NCBI RefSeq assembly: GCF_010560025.1
Contig: NZ_SAIY01000011.1
Location: 124,001-188,000, forward strand
DNA: 64,000 nucleotides
Direction of reading: 5' to 3'
DNA from: Verrucosispora sioxanthis
GTDB taxonomy: Bacteria > Actinomycetota > Actinomycetes > Mycobacteriales > Micromonosporaceae
Under the pieces are notes generated by a model. The model did not search any database. It saw only the letters and a program-made list of their open reading frames with translations, and was not told the origin of the DNA. Positions 24,391-33,543 of this stretch are shown here, piece after piece. How positions within the stretch are numbered: position 1 is the stretch's first letter; each line of letters starts with the position of its first letter. The translations under genes were made by a program, and so were the position numbers.

Positions 24391-24480
24391 CCACAATCGT
24401 GATGAAGCGGGATTTGCGATCCACAATAGTTGCAGGTGCGGATCGACCATGCTTCACTAGCGATACCTGACCACTGTGGT
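24391..24480. promoter_or_regulatory. repeated CCACAAT-type boxes upstream of the XRE gene
   Basis: CCACAATCGT (24391) and CCACAATAGT (24421) are exactly 30 bases apart, about three helical turns, and CCACTGTGGT follows at 24471. The pattern between an XRE start and its upstream region suggests cooperative binding sites; binding is inferred only. Confidence 0.4.
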
Positions 24481-24810
24481 GGCTGTAACACCGCAGTGGA
24501 CAACCATAGTGACGGACTATTCCTGCTCGATGTCCCCGACAGGTGCAGGCTGCATCACGGTCGGGTAACGATCGCCAGACGCGGCGCGGTCGCAGCACGG
24601 GGGATGTGCGAACCGCGTTGGCTGCGTGTCCGCCCCGAGATGCCACCGGCACGAGGGAGACGACCCGGCCGGCGGCGCCGCACATCGCAGCTGCACCGAC
24701 CCCGCGATCTGGCCGCCGGTGGCCCCGGACACTTCCGCCGGGGTCACCGGCCCCATCCGTGGCCGGCACACCTGGCGCACCTGCGCGCGGTGGGGTGTGG
24801 TGACACCCGC

Positions 24811-25003
24811 CCGTCACTGACCGTGTTGTCCGGGTTCTGGTCGACGGCGACCTTCGCCGTCGGCCGGGCGCTGCTCGCCGCCGACCCCTCGCTGCCGCTG
24901 GTGCGGCATGACCTCACCGGCATCCGCGACGGCATTGTCCGGCGAGTGGTCCGCACCGGCGCCGACATCATCGAGGACGAGCAGGTAACGCCGCGACACG
25001 GCT
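24811..25003 (+). pseudogene. N-terminal remnant of a CobW/G3E-family GTPase
   Basis: About 64 codons read PSLTVLSGFWSTATFAVGRA, then a DPSLPLVRHDLTGIRDG segment, then VVRTGADIIEDEQ and HGC. This is the N-terminal Rossmann-like part of a divergent CobW-type protein, up to the HGC that normally precedes SCTLRED; after HGC the match stops. There is no start codon or Shine-Dalgarno sequence upstream and no GTPase C-terminus. The rest of the 1.04-kb gap 24368-25408 holds only the operator repeats and a hairpin. Confidence 0.55.
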
Positions 25004-25018
25004 GCGGATCAGCCTGCG

Positions 25019-25067
25019 CCGCTTCCCACCCCGGAGGGGCGGTGCGGGCCCGGGGGGTGGGAAGCGG
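25019..25067. terminator. hairpin after the CobW remnant
   Basis: A 14-bp stem (25019-25032 with 25054-25067) and 21-nt loop directly after the CobW remnant. It may be a leftover terminator; no U-tract follows. Confidence 0.4.
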
Positions 25068-25408
25068 TGGCCATGTGACACCGAGGTGTGGCCTACGGTG
25101 CAGCGTTCCGAACGAAAGAGGCACCCCCGTTGGTAGCCCCGCCCTATCGCCCGGATCCCGCTCGCTGCTCCAGTTTGCGATCAACGAATAGTTGGGATGT
25201 TGACCGCTGGTGCCAGAGGGTTGCACTTCTGTGCAGTCTTGTACGGAGCGCGGCGCGGTCGATCAGCAACGCCGCCGGCACCGGCAGGAGCATGTGCGGT
25301 GGGGTCCGGAGCGGCCTGCACGGTGGAAATCGACAAGCCGCGCCCACCAAGGACGCACCGGACTCGAAACTCTCCGCCGGGCAGCGGGTAGCCGGGGTCG
25401 CCCGTGAA

Positions 25409-26395
25409 CTAACGGTGCAGGTTGCGGTACTCCTGCGGCGACATGCCGAAAGTACTCTTGAAGAGCCGACTGAAATGCGCCTTGGCCGGAAATCCCCAAC
25501 GCGCCGCGATTCTGTGGATCGGTCGATCGGCTAGCAACGGATTGGTCAAATCCCGCTGACACCGAGCCAATCGCCGGAGCCGGATCAGTTCCGCCACGGT
25601 GTGCTGCTCGGACGCGAAGAGCCGGTGGAGCATACGCAGCGAAATGTGGTGCGCGGCGGCGACGGAACGAGGGGTCAGATCAGTGTCGCCAAGGTTCTTC
25701 TCGATGAAGGATTCGATCTCGGTTCGCAGCGTACGTTCCCGAACCTCGACCGGCAGCAGCTCTTGAACAGCCAAGCGCTGCGCCAGGGTGCTAGCCGCGA
25801 GGTCAAGCGCTATCGCGCCTAGCGTCACCGCCTGACTCGGGGCGAATTCTTCGGGGCGCGCTGCCACGCGGTGGACGAATTGAGCAAGCAGAGCCGCCAT
25901 GCCTGTGTCAGAACCGATTGAGCTCGCGAGGAGCGTGCGCACCTTGTCTGGATGCAGAGGCAGCGCCTGATGGGGGATGACGAGAGAGATGGAGCTGGCA
26001 AGCGTCGGCCCCGACGCGTAGTGGGTGCCAGTGAACGGCTTGCTGTTGTCCAGCAGGGTGAACGACGCCTGCGGCACGGAGGACTGGGTGCGCTCCTGGT
26101 TCGCAACGCTTTCCCCCGTGGTCATCAGCACCAGTTGGTAGGTGTCGGGCTGCGACCGCCTGACCAGCCGTGGCGAACGGATGGTGTCCAGGGTTGGGTA
26201 GCGCAACTCAGCCAGCAGGACAGTTCCCAGGGATACTCGCTTGGCCAATGCCTTGAAGTCGGCGAGGTGCGGGCTCTTGACGTAGGTCGGAGCGGCTTCG
26301 CGAGCAATGACCTCGTACCAGCACTCGAAACGGTCACTCGGTGGAAGCACGGACGTGTCGAGCACCTCGCACGGCAGCAACGGATTCACCTCCAC
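25409..26395 (-). CDS. AraC-family transcriptional regulator
   Basis: A 328-residue regulator. The N-terminal ~200 residues form an AraC-binding-like domain (DRFECWYEVIAREAAPTYV, QPDTYQLVLMTTGES). The C-terminal double helix-turn-helix (~225-328) reads TPRSVAAAHHISLRMLHRLF and ends with AHFSRLFKSTFGMSPQEYR, the classic AraC signature. It is divergent from the P450 gene across a 250-base gap that contains a GC-rich hairpin near 26579-26591, so it is probably the pathway regulator of the diterpenoid cluster. Confidence 0.92.
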   Translation of the reverse strand: MEVNPLLPCEVLDTSVLPPSDRFECWYEVIAREAAPTYVKSPHLADFKALAKRVSLGTVLLAELRYPTLDTIRSPRLVRRSQPDTYQLVLMTTGESVANQERTQSSVPQASFTLLDNSKPFTGTHYASGPTLASSISLVIPHQALPLHPDKVRTLLASSIGSDTGMAALLAQFVHRVAARPEEFAPSQAVTLGAIALDLAASTLAQRLAVQELLPVEVRERTLRTEIESFIEKNLGDTDLTPRSVAAAHHISLRMLHRLFASEQHTVAELIRLRRLARCQRDLTNPLLADRPIHRIAARWGFPAKAHFSRLFKSTFGMSPQEYRNLHR

Positions 26396-26645
26396 CCATA
26401 CTCTGAGCCGAGTCCGGGATGTTACCGATGATCACCTCGTCCTGCCGGGCCGCATCCGCGGGCGGCGCGTCAGCGGGCGTGCCGCCTTGGCACCCTCGAC
26501 TGAAGGTCGGTCATCCGCCGGACCGTCGTCCACCTCAGACAAATCCGGAGTTATCGATAGGACGCAAAAGTTGATCATGCAGGGCCCCTGCTGCGGGGAC
26601 CTGCCTGGCCATACGCTCGGAGGACAACAGTTCGTGGAGGTGCTC

Positions 26646-28016
26646 ATGTCTCAGGCGCAACCCGCCGGCCGCGCCAGGCTCATTCCCCTGCGCGAAACAT
26701 TGCCGCGTATGCTCCGCGACCCCCTCGCGGCACTTGTCCACTTCGGACACGAGTCCGGCGGTGAGGTCGTGCGCCTCAACCTGGGCACCATGCGCCCCTA
26801 CCTGGTCACCCACCCCGAACACCTACAGCAGATCCTGCGTGACACGACCAACTACATCCGCGACGGTGAGAGCATGCTCTGGCGTTCGATCCGCCGGGTG
26901 GTCGGGGAGGCGATCCTCGTCACCGAGGGAGAGGTGTGGGAGTCCAGCCGGGACACCCTGCAACCGCTGTTCACCAAGCAGCGTGTCGAGCAGATGGTCG
27001 ACCGGATGGCGGTCGCCATCGCCGAGGCGATTGATGCGCTGGGAGAACCGGCTCGGCAGGGTGTGGCAGTTGACTCCATGACCCTGATGTCGCGGATCGT
27101 GTGCCAGGCCACAACTCGGGTCCTTTTCGGGCGGAAAATTTCCGTAGGCGACGCGGTGGAGATTTTCGGTCACTTGGGCACGATCACCCGAACGATGGTA
27201 TTTCGTCTACTCGTGCCCAGCGCGCCCTACTGGGTTCCCTTGCCCGGTGACAGGGCGTTCCGCAAGGCGGTCGCGGCCATCGACACGCTGGTCCTGCCGA
27301 TCATCCGTACGGAGCGCGCGAACCCGGGCGAGGGCGACGACATCATCGCGGCGCTGTGCCGCCCAAGGGCCAACGGACTTCAGGTCAGCGAGGAGCAGGT
27401 CCGCAGCGACCTTGTCGCGATGTTCAGTACGGCCACCGAGACAACAGTCGGTGTCCTGTCCTGGCTGTGGCCGGTTCTTGAGAAGTACCCCGAGGTTGCC
27501 GACCGGCTGTACGCCGAAGTCGACGAGGTTGTCGGGCGTGGACCGGTGCAGCGGGCCCACATCCCGCGGATGCGTTACACCCGCATGGTCCTGGACGAGA
27601 TGCTGCGCCTCTGGCCAGCCGGCTGGAACATCCCACGAACAGCGGCCGAGGAGCAGGTCCTTGGCTGCGTCCGGATTGAAGCCGGAGCAACCATCCTGGT
27701 CAGCCCGTACGCGACCCAGCGGATGGAACAGTTCTGGGATCGCCCTGACGCATTCGACCCGGAGCGGTTCGCTCCTGACCGCCCGAGGCGGGAGCACCGC
27801 TACAGCTACTTTCCCTTCGGAGGCGGCCCGCACCAGTGCGTCGGCCAGCACCTCTTCCTCCTTGAGGCCCCGATCATCATCGCCACGCTGCTGAGCCGGT
27901 ACCGTTTCCAGCTCGGTGGGCCGGCTAACCTCAAAGCGCGGCTCGGTGCCTCACTGCGGCCCCGGCCGAACACGCTCACACTGCTGCCGCGGCACGACCA
28001 CTCCTCAGTCTCGTGA
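26646..28016 (+). CDS. cytochrome P450 of the diterpenoid cluster
   Basis: A 456-residue soluble bacterial P450; ATG 26646 has GGAGG upstream, and a longer open frame upstream lacks coding character. The heme-binding loop is FPFGGGPHQCVG with axial Cys398, the K-helix ExxR is in DEMLRLWP, and the I-helix reads FSTATETT in place of the usual AGxET. Its closest visible style is CYP enzymes paired with terpene cyclases. Redox partners are not encoded nearby. It overlaps the terpene synthase by 4 bases, so it likely oxidises the diterpene made by the two cyclases. Confidence 0.93.
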   Translation: MSQAQPAGRARLIPLRETLPRMLRDPLAALVHFGHESGGEVVRLNLGTMRPYLVTHPEHLQQILRDTTNYIRDGESMLWRSIRRVVGEAILVTEGEVWESSRDTLQPLFTKQRVEQMVDRMAVAIAEAIDALGEPARQGVAVDSMTLMSRIVCQATTRVLFGRKISVGDAVEIFGHLGTITRTMVFRLLVPSAPYWVPLPGDRAFRKAVAAIDTLVLPIIRTERANPGEGDDIIAALCRPRANGLQVSEEQVRSDLVAMFSTATETTVGVLSWLWPVLEKYPEVADRLYAEVDEVVGRGPVQRAHIPRMRYTRMVLDEMLRLWPAGWNIPRTAAEEQVLGCVRIEAGATILVSPYATQRMEQFWDRPDAFDPERFAPDRPRREHRYSYFPFGGGPHQCVGQHLFLLEAPIIIATLLSRYRFQLGGPANLKARLGASLRPRPNTLTLLPRHDHSSVS

Positions 28017-28933
28017 CACCCGGCCCGCCTGTCCCGGTCGCCATGGGCGACGCGCTCACTGTAGAAGAGCAGGCACGAGTCTGCGCGCTGGCCGTCACTC
28101 TCGATCGCGACCTGCACGAGGTCGTGACGCGCCATCAGAACCTGTTCGCGGCGCGACCCTTCGACGCGGCGCTCATCAGCGGCATCGCGATGTCAGTAGC
28201 GTTCACCGCCCCCGAGTACGCAGGCGACCAACTGAGGCTGACAGCTCGGACCGTGCTGTGGGTGTTCGCGGCGGACTGGCAGTTCGACCACCTCGCGCAG
28301 ACGGACGACGATGTCCAGGCGCTCGTCGCCAGCTGCGTCACAGCCGCCAACGGCGATCCGTGCGTCGACGGCGGGCACCCGCTGGCGCTGCTACTGGCAG
28401 AGATACGGAACGAGTTGGTGCCGGCGCCGGCGTTCGCGGCCATGGGCCCGATTTGGCGGGACGAGATCGGACGCATGGTCGCAGCGATGGCGCAGGAGTG
28501 GCGATGGAAGACCGCGCATCAGGCGCCACCGGCCTCGCGGCGTACTGCGCTGACTCTCGACCAGTACCTCGCCAACGCGGACAACGCCGCTGTCGTGCTG
28601 GTCAGCGTGACGCACTGGGCCCACCTCGGTGACCAGGACTGCTTGGACCACATTGACGACCTGAAGGCTGCCAGCCGCGAGGTGCAGCGCGCCATCCGGT
28701 TGATCAACGACCTGGGCACAAGTAAGCGCGACCTCCAGTGGGGAGATCTCAACGCGCTCATGCTCGTGTGCAGAACCGAAGTGACCGCCAGGCTCAACGC
28801 GGTCATCCAGAGCTGCCACGAACTGATCGAGCCACTGGAGAAAACCTGTCCCCGACAGGCCGCGTTTCTGCGACGCCAGATCTCGTTCACCGCCGGCTTC
28901 TACCAGGTGTCGGACTTCTGGGGCAGCCTGTGA
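28013..28933 (+). CDS. class I terpene synthase
   Basis: A 306-residue (alpha-domain only) terpene synthase. The first metal motif is an unusual ADWQFD (Asp88, Asp92) followed by an acidic TDDD; the second is NDLGTSKRD (Asn232 to Asp240), an NSE/DTE-type motif with Thr and a final Asp. WDxx-type RY C-terminal residues are not obvious. The GTG start overlaps the P450 stop and the stop overlaps the next start, giving tight coupling. With the class II cyclase beside it, the expected substrate is copalyl-type diphosphate, giving a diterpene hydrocarbon or alcohol. Confidence 0.85.
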   Translation: MTPGPPVPVAMGDALTVEEQARVCALAVTLDRDLHEVVTRHQNLFAARPFDAALISGIAMSVAFTAPEYAGDQLRLTARTVLWVFAADWQFDHLAQTDDDVQALVASCVTAANGDPCVDGGHPLALLLAEIRNELVPAPAFAAMGPIWRDEIGRMVAAMAQEWRWKTAHQAPPASRRTALTLDQYLANADNAAVVLVSVTHWAHLGDQDCLDHIDDLKAASREVQRAIRLINDLGTSKRDLQWGDLNALMLVCRTEVTARLNAVIQSCHELIEPLEKTCPRQAAFLRRQISFTAGFYQVSDFWGSL

Positions 28934-30588
28934 GCCGCCCGGCCATCTCCGTCCATACATTGAACGGCGACATTGACGGTGCCGTAGCTGATCTAATTGC
29001 CGGGCTTGAGGCGGAGCCGCACGGTCAGGTCGCCCCATCGGTTTACGAGACCGCTCGGCTTGTGTCGCTGTCGCCGTGGCTGGGTGGGCATGCCGAGCGC
29101 ATCGCATTCCTGCTGCAGACGCAGCGGGCGGACGGAGGGTGGGGTCCACCGCAGGGGTATGCGCTGGTTCCCACCCTCAGCGCCACCGATGCGCTGCTCG
29201 CGACCCTCCGCTCCACGGGACCGAGGGCACATCGGGATCACGTGGCGGCGCGCCTGGCCCCTGCCGTCGCCCGCAGCCTGCAGGCGCTTACTACCTGGCT
29301 ACGGGCTGACCTGCTGGTGCCGGACACGCCAGGCGCGGATCTCATCGTGCCGTCCCTCGTGGCGGGCATCAACCAGCATCTCGCCCGGCTTGAACACCTG
29401 GCGGTGCCGTGCCTCGAACCCTGGTACGGCGGGCGGTTAGGCCTGCCGACGGGGATGGACGACGGCCGTCTCGTCAGGGTCCGACAAGCGGTCGCTGCCG
29501 GCGTTGATCTGCCGGGCAAGTTGGTGCATTTCCTGGAGGTCCTGGGTCCCGCAGCTCGCGCCGCAGGCATTCGACCGGCGGGGCCCGGGACGGTCGGCGC
29601 CTCACCGGCGGCAACCGCCGCCTGGATCGGCAACAACGAATCGGGCTCCTCCAGCAACCAGGCCTTGGCTCATTTGGCGACTGTCGCTGGCGGCGGCCCG
29701 GTGCCGTGTCCGTTGCCCATCACTGTCTTCGAAGCGGCGTGGGTGGTGAGCGGACTGGCACGGGCTGGCATTCGAGTCGAGGTGCCGCCGCGCATCGTGG
29801 AAAGCCTGCGCGCCGCGCTGAACCCGCTGGGCACTCCGACCGGGCCGGGGCTGCCCGCCGACTCAGACACCACGGCGGTGGCGCTGTGCGCGCTCGGACA
29901 TCTGGGCCAGCCTGTGGACCCCGGGCCTCTCTGGGCATACGAAACTGCGGATGGATTCTGCACCTGGCCTGGTGAGGACGGGTGGTCGGTCACCACCAAC
30001 GCGCACGTCCTGGACGCTTTCGGTCAGCACGTGTCCAGCGGAGTCGATCCGGAGCCGCGGTACATGGCCGCCATCGATCGGTTGACGGTGGCGCTGCAAG
30101 AGCGCCAGCAGCCGGACGGGCAGTGGCGCGACCGATGGCATGCCTCGCCGTACTACGCCACGATGTGCTGTGCCCTTGCTCTTCAAGACTTCGGCCGTGG
30201 GCCCACCCCGGTCGACGCGGTGGCGAGGGCGGTCGACTGGGTCCTGTCCACGCAGCGGGCCGACGGGTCGTGGGGGCGTTGGGACGGCACCGCTGAGGAG
30301 ACCGCGTACGCGTTGCAGGTGCTCCTGGCAGCACGCCCGAGGGCCGATGAAGTCCAGGCGGCCGCGAGGCGTGGCTACGCGTACCTCTGCGAGACGGCGG
30401 GCCGGGAGCCTGCCCCTCCCCTGTGGTACGGCAAGGAGCTCTATCGCCCGCTGGCGATTGTCCGCGCTGCGGTGCTCGCCGCATTGCACCTTGTGCGGCA
30501 ACGGCACGACATAACTGCGGCGACCGTCACGACAACTGCACCCAAACCGCGGCAGGCAGCCAGCAAGCCGGTGATCAGGGACGCTTGA
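28930..30588 (+). CDS. class II diterpene cyclase (copalyl diphosphate synthase type)
   Basis: A 552-residue beta-gamma-domain protein with QW-like motifs (QTQRADGGWG near residue 64; QRADGSWGRWDGT near 440). The general-acid motif DxDD is present as DSDTT (Asp311, Asp313), a variant I recall from some Streptomyces ent-copalyl diphosphate synthases. It would protonate and cyclise geranylgeranyl diphosphate, passing the product to the class I synthase. No prenyl diphosphate synthase is in the window, so GGPP must come from elsewhere. The C-terminal tail is Thr/Pro-rich and probably disordered. Only 119 bases separate it from the conservon. Confidence 0.88.
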   Translation: MSRPAISVHTLNGDIDGAVADLIAGLEAEPHGQVAPSVYETARLVSLSPWLGGHAERIAFLLQTQRADGGWGPPQGYALVPTLSATDALLATLRSTGPRAHRDHVAARLAPAVARSLQALTTWLRADLLVPDTPGADLIVPSLVAGINQHLARLEHLAVPCLEPWYGGRLGLPTGMDDGRLVRVRQAVAAGVDLPGKLVHFLEVLGPAARAAGIRPAGPGTVGASPAATAAWIGNNESGSSSNQALAHLATVAGGGPVPCPLPITVFEAAWVVSGLARAGIRVEVPPRIVESLRAALNPLGTPTGPGLPADSDTTAVALCALGHLGQPVDPGPLWAYETADGFCTWPGEDGWSVTTNAHVLDAFGQHVSSGVDPEPRYMAAIDRLTVALQERQQPDGQWRDRWHASPYYATMCCALALQDFGRGPTPVDAVARAVDWVLSTQRADGSWGRWDGTAEETAYALQVLLAARPRADEVQAAARRGYAYLCETAGREPAPPLWYGKELYRPLAIVRAAVLAALHLVRQRHDITAATVTTTAPKPRQAASKPVIRDA

Positions 30589-30707
30589 GGACCTTCTTGG
30601 ACGCTGCTAGCGTGCTCCCGTTGTCGCGCGCCGTTGATGTGGGACGCGCAGGCGTCAGAAATTCACCGAGGACTTAGCCAGGTGCAACGGCCGACTGGGA
30701 CGGTGTG

Positions 30708-33107
30708 ATGCGCTTTCGCAGTACCAATATCCGCACCAAAGTGGTCGCGATGTTGCTGTCGCTCACTGCCCTGTGGGCGTTCGCGGCGTGGGTGACCCTC
30801 CGGGACGGTCTCAACCTGCTCTGGGTCAATACGCTGAACAGCAAGGTGTACGAGCCGAGCGCACCCCTGCTGACGGCCTTGCAGAACGAACGCCGACTCA
30901 CGCTGGCCTACCTGGGTGGCTCCGACGACAGTCAAGCGCGAGCGTCCTTGGACACCCAGCGCCGGCAGACCGAGCAACTCGCCGCGACGTTCACAGCGTC
31001 AGCACGGAGTTGGCAGACGGATCTGGCGGGCAGCAACACGTTGGCCCAACGACTCGACGCCGCCTACGTCAGTCTGGACGCCCTGGGCGGTGTCAGGGAG
31101 TTGGTCGATGCACGCACCATCGACCGCTCGAGCGCAGCGAGGGCCTTCGGCGACTCGATCGACTCGATCTTCGGCATCTACCACGCCACGGCGAGCCTGG
31201 ACGACAAGACGATCGCGGGTTACGCCGCCGCGCTCATCCAGCTGAACCGCATGGGGGAGCTGATCTCGCAAGAGGACGCGCTCTTGAGTGGCGTCCTCGC
31301 CAGCGGTCGGATCACCGCCGCTGAGCAGGCGCAGTTCGCGCAGCTCGTGGGCGCCCAACGGTTCGCGGGATCGGAAACCTCGATCCAGTTGTCACCCGCC
31401 GACCGCGCTCGATATGAGCAGTTGCTTGCTGGCGACACCTTCCGCCGTCTTCGGGCGATCGAAGACAGTGTGGCGCAGACCAGCCGCACCCGGTCGAGCC
31501 TGCCCGTCGAGGCCGGCGAGTGGCGCAGTGTGGTTGACGACGCCCAGTCCGAGCTGCAGGAAGTAGTCACAGCCGGTGGCAACGGAATCGTGTCCGGTGC
31601 CGTGGGCGTCGCCGTTTGGGTCATCATCCGGCTGCTTCTCGCGGCGGGCCTTGGCACGATCGCCGTTGCCGCGTCGATCGTGCTGTCGATCACGACGGCG
31701 CGCGCTCTGGTGGCGCAGTTGCAGCGGCTACGTGACGCGGCTCATCAACTCGCCGACGAGCGGCTGCCCGCCGTGGTCGAGCGTCTTCAGCGCGGCGAGA
31801 AGGTGGACGTCGCCGTCGAGGCACCGCCTCTCGACTTCGGCTCGGACGAGATCGGGCAGGTCGGCCAGGCGTTCAACGCCGTCCAGGAGACCGCTGTGCG
31901 TACGGCCGTCGAGCAGGCGGAGCTACGCCGCAACGTACGCGATGTGTTCCTTAACCTGGCCCGGCGCACCCAGGCCCTCGTCCACCGCCAGGTGACCCTC
32001 CTCGACGAGATGGAGCGCCGGCAGGAGGACGCCGACGAACTCGAGGACCTGTTCCGCGTCGACCACCTCGCCACCCGGATGCGGCGCAACGCCGAGAACC
32101 TCATCGTCCTGTCGGGTGCGACGCCCGGCCGTGGCTGGCGCCGCAACGTGCCGATGGTCGATGTGGCCCGCGCTGCCGTGCAGGAGGTGGAGGACTACAC
32201 CCGGGTGAAGGTGATGCCGTTCGGGTCGGTCGCGCTCGCCGGCCGGGCCGCCGGCGACATCATCCACCTGCTCGCCGAGCTGATCGAGAACGCCCTGACC
32301 TTCTCGCCGAAGAGCACCCCTGTCGAGGTGCGCGGGCAGCTTGTGGCCAACGGCTTCGCCATCGAGATCGAGGACAGAGGTCTCGGCATGGCCGAGGACG
32401 ATCTGGCCGCTGCGAACGCGGACCTCGCAGTCGCCGCAGAGTTCAACCTCGCCGACGCCAAGAAGCTGGGACTCTTCGTCGTCAGTCGGCTGGCCGCCAA
32501 GCACCACCTCGCGGTCCGGTTGAAGCCGTCGCCCTACGGCGGCACGACGGCGGTCGTCCTCATTCCCAAGGACCTGGTTGCGACGGCCGACCCGATCGGC
32601 GCCGGTCCCGCACCGACGGTGGGCGTGTCCAGGGACGCGGCTGCCGCAGGCGATGCCCAGCGGGTCACCACGGCGCGGCAGACCTCGCTCGCCGTCGTCG
32701 AGCCCGCACCCGTGCACGGCGAAACGATGGAACTGCCAGCGGTGCGTCCACTGCGTGCCGCCGCTGACGCCGCCGCCACGGTCACCGAGGAGCCGGTCAA
32801 GAGCCCGCCCAGCGTCAAACAGCGGCCCGGACCTGCTGCCGGACACACCGAGCACACCGAGCACGGCCTGCCGATGAGGGTCCGCCAGGCCAACATCGCG
32901 CGACAACTGCGCGAATCGTCCCCAGGCCAGACACAGCCACCGGACGACGAGGCGGGGCGATCCCCCGACGACATCCGCAGGATGATGAGTTCCTACCAGT
33001 CCGGCACCCGCCGCGGCCGTGATGACGCCGCACGTCTCGTCGACGCCGCCGACGACGAGCAACCCAACGCCGCCGACAACACGTCCGCGGCCGAAACCGA
33101 CCGGTGA
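30708..33107 (+). CDS. cvnA: conservon sensor kinase-like protein CvnA
   Basis: A 799-residue membrane protein; ATG 30708 (a GTG three bases earlier is also possible). TM1 ~10-30, an extracytoplasmic nitrate/nitrite-sensor-like (NIT) helical domain ~35-285, TM2 ~290-325, HAMP-like segment, then a dimerisation region (RRTQALVHRQVTLLDEMER, RVDHLATRMRRNAENLIVLS) and an ATPase domain with ELIENALTFSPKSTP and EDRGLGMAEDDL. The ~230-residue tail is acidic, Pro/Ala-rich and probably disordered. This is the standard first gene of a conservon, a G-protein-coupled-receptor-like signalling unit of actinomycetes. It follows the diterpene cyclase on the same strand. Confidence 0.92.
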   Translation: MRFRSTNIRTKVVAMLLSLTALWAFAAWVTLRDGLNLLWVNTLNSKVYEPSAPLLTALQNERRLTLAYLGGSDDSQARASLDTQRRQTEQLAATFTASARSWQTDLAGSNTLAQRLDAAYVSLDALGGVRELVDARTIDRSSAARAFGDSIDSIFGIYHATASLDDKTIAGYAAALIQLNRMGELISQEDALLSGVLASGRITAAEQAQFAQLVGAQRFAGSETSIQLSPADRARYEQLLAGDTFRRLRAIEDSVAQTSRTRSSLPVEAGEWRSVVDDAQSELQEVVTAGGNGIVSGAVGVAVWVIIRLLLAAGLGTIAVAASIVLSITTARALVAQLQRLRDAAHQLADERLPAVVERLQRGEKVDVAVEAPPLDFGSDEIGQVGQAFNAVQETAVRTAVEQAELRRNVRDVFLNLARRTQALVHRQVTLLDEMERRQEDADELEDLFRVDHLATRMRRNAENLIVLSGATPGRGWRRNVPMVDVARAAVQEVEDYTRVKVMPFGSVALAGRAAGDIIHLLAELIENALTFSPKSTPVEVRGQLVANGFAIEIEDRGLGMAEDDLAAANADLAVAAEFNLADAKKLGLFVVSRLAAKHHLAVRLKPSPYGGTTAVVLIPKDLVATADPIGAGPAPTVGVSRDAAAAGDAQRVTTARQTSLAVVEPAPVHGETMELPAVRPLRAAADAAATVTEEPVKSPPSVKQRPGPAAGHTEHTEHGLPMRVRQANIARQLRESSPGQTQPPDDEAGRSPDDIRRMMSSYQSGTRRGRDDAARLVDAADDEQPNAADNTSAAETDR

Positions 33108-33124
33108 GAAAGAGGAACGGGCAA

Positions 33125-33535
33125 GTGCAGCAGAATTCCACGGGCGATCTGGCCTGGCTGCTCGACGACCTGGTTGGGCGTGTCAAGCAGGCTGAGCATG
33201 CCATCGTGCTCTCCGCTGACGGGCTGCTCATGGCTTCCTCCGCCCAGCTCAGCCGGGACGACGCGGAACACCTGGCCGCGATGGCATCGGGGATCCAGAG
33301 CCTCGCGAAGGGCGCCAGCAAGCGGTTCGGCGGCGGACCCGTTCAACAGACCATCATCGAGATGAAATCGTCGTTCCTTTTCGTCACCGCGGCCGGAAGC
33401 AACGCCTGCCTGGCCGTCCTCGCGGCCGAAGACACCGACGTCGGACTTGTCGCGTACGAAATGGCGATGGTCGTTGCGCGAGCCGGCAAGTTCCTCGCCT
33501 CCCCGACCAGGCCGAGTCAGTACACCAACAACTAG
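33125..33535 (+). CDS. cvnB: roadblock/LC7-domain protein CvnB
   Basis: A 136-residue protein; GTG 33125 is chosen because AGAGGA sits eight bases upstream (an in-frame GTG at 33104 overlaps the cvnA stop). The roadblock/LC7 fold covers most of it: LAWLLDDLVGRVKQAEHAIVL, SADGLLMASS and NACLAVLAAEDTDVGLVAYE. Such proteins act as partners of the small GTPase, often with GAP- or GEF-like roles. It lies 17 bases after cvnA. Confidence 0.92.
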   Translation: MQQNSTGDLAWLLDDLVGRVKQAEHAIVLSADGLLMASSAQLSRDDAEHLAAMASGIQSLAKGASKRFGGGPVQQTIIEMKSSFLFVTAAGSNACLAVLAAEDTDVGLVAYEMAMVVARAGKFLASPTRPSQYTNN

Positions 33536-33543
33536 GGGCCGCC

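Noticed and set aside
24430..25191. 253-codon plus-strand frame as a real gene
   Set aside because: Only ~64 codons match CobW; the remainder has no coherent domain and no good start.
26307..26645. N-terminal extension of the P450
   Set aside because: The 113 upstream codons overlap the divergent AraC gene and promoter region and lack P450 features; ATG 26646 has a good ribosome site.
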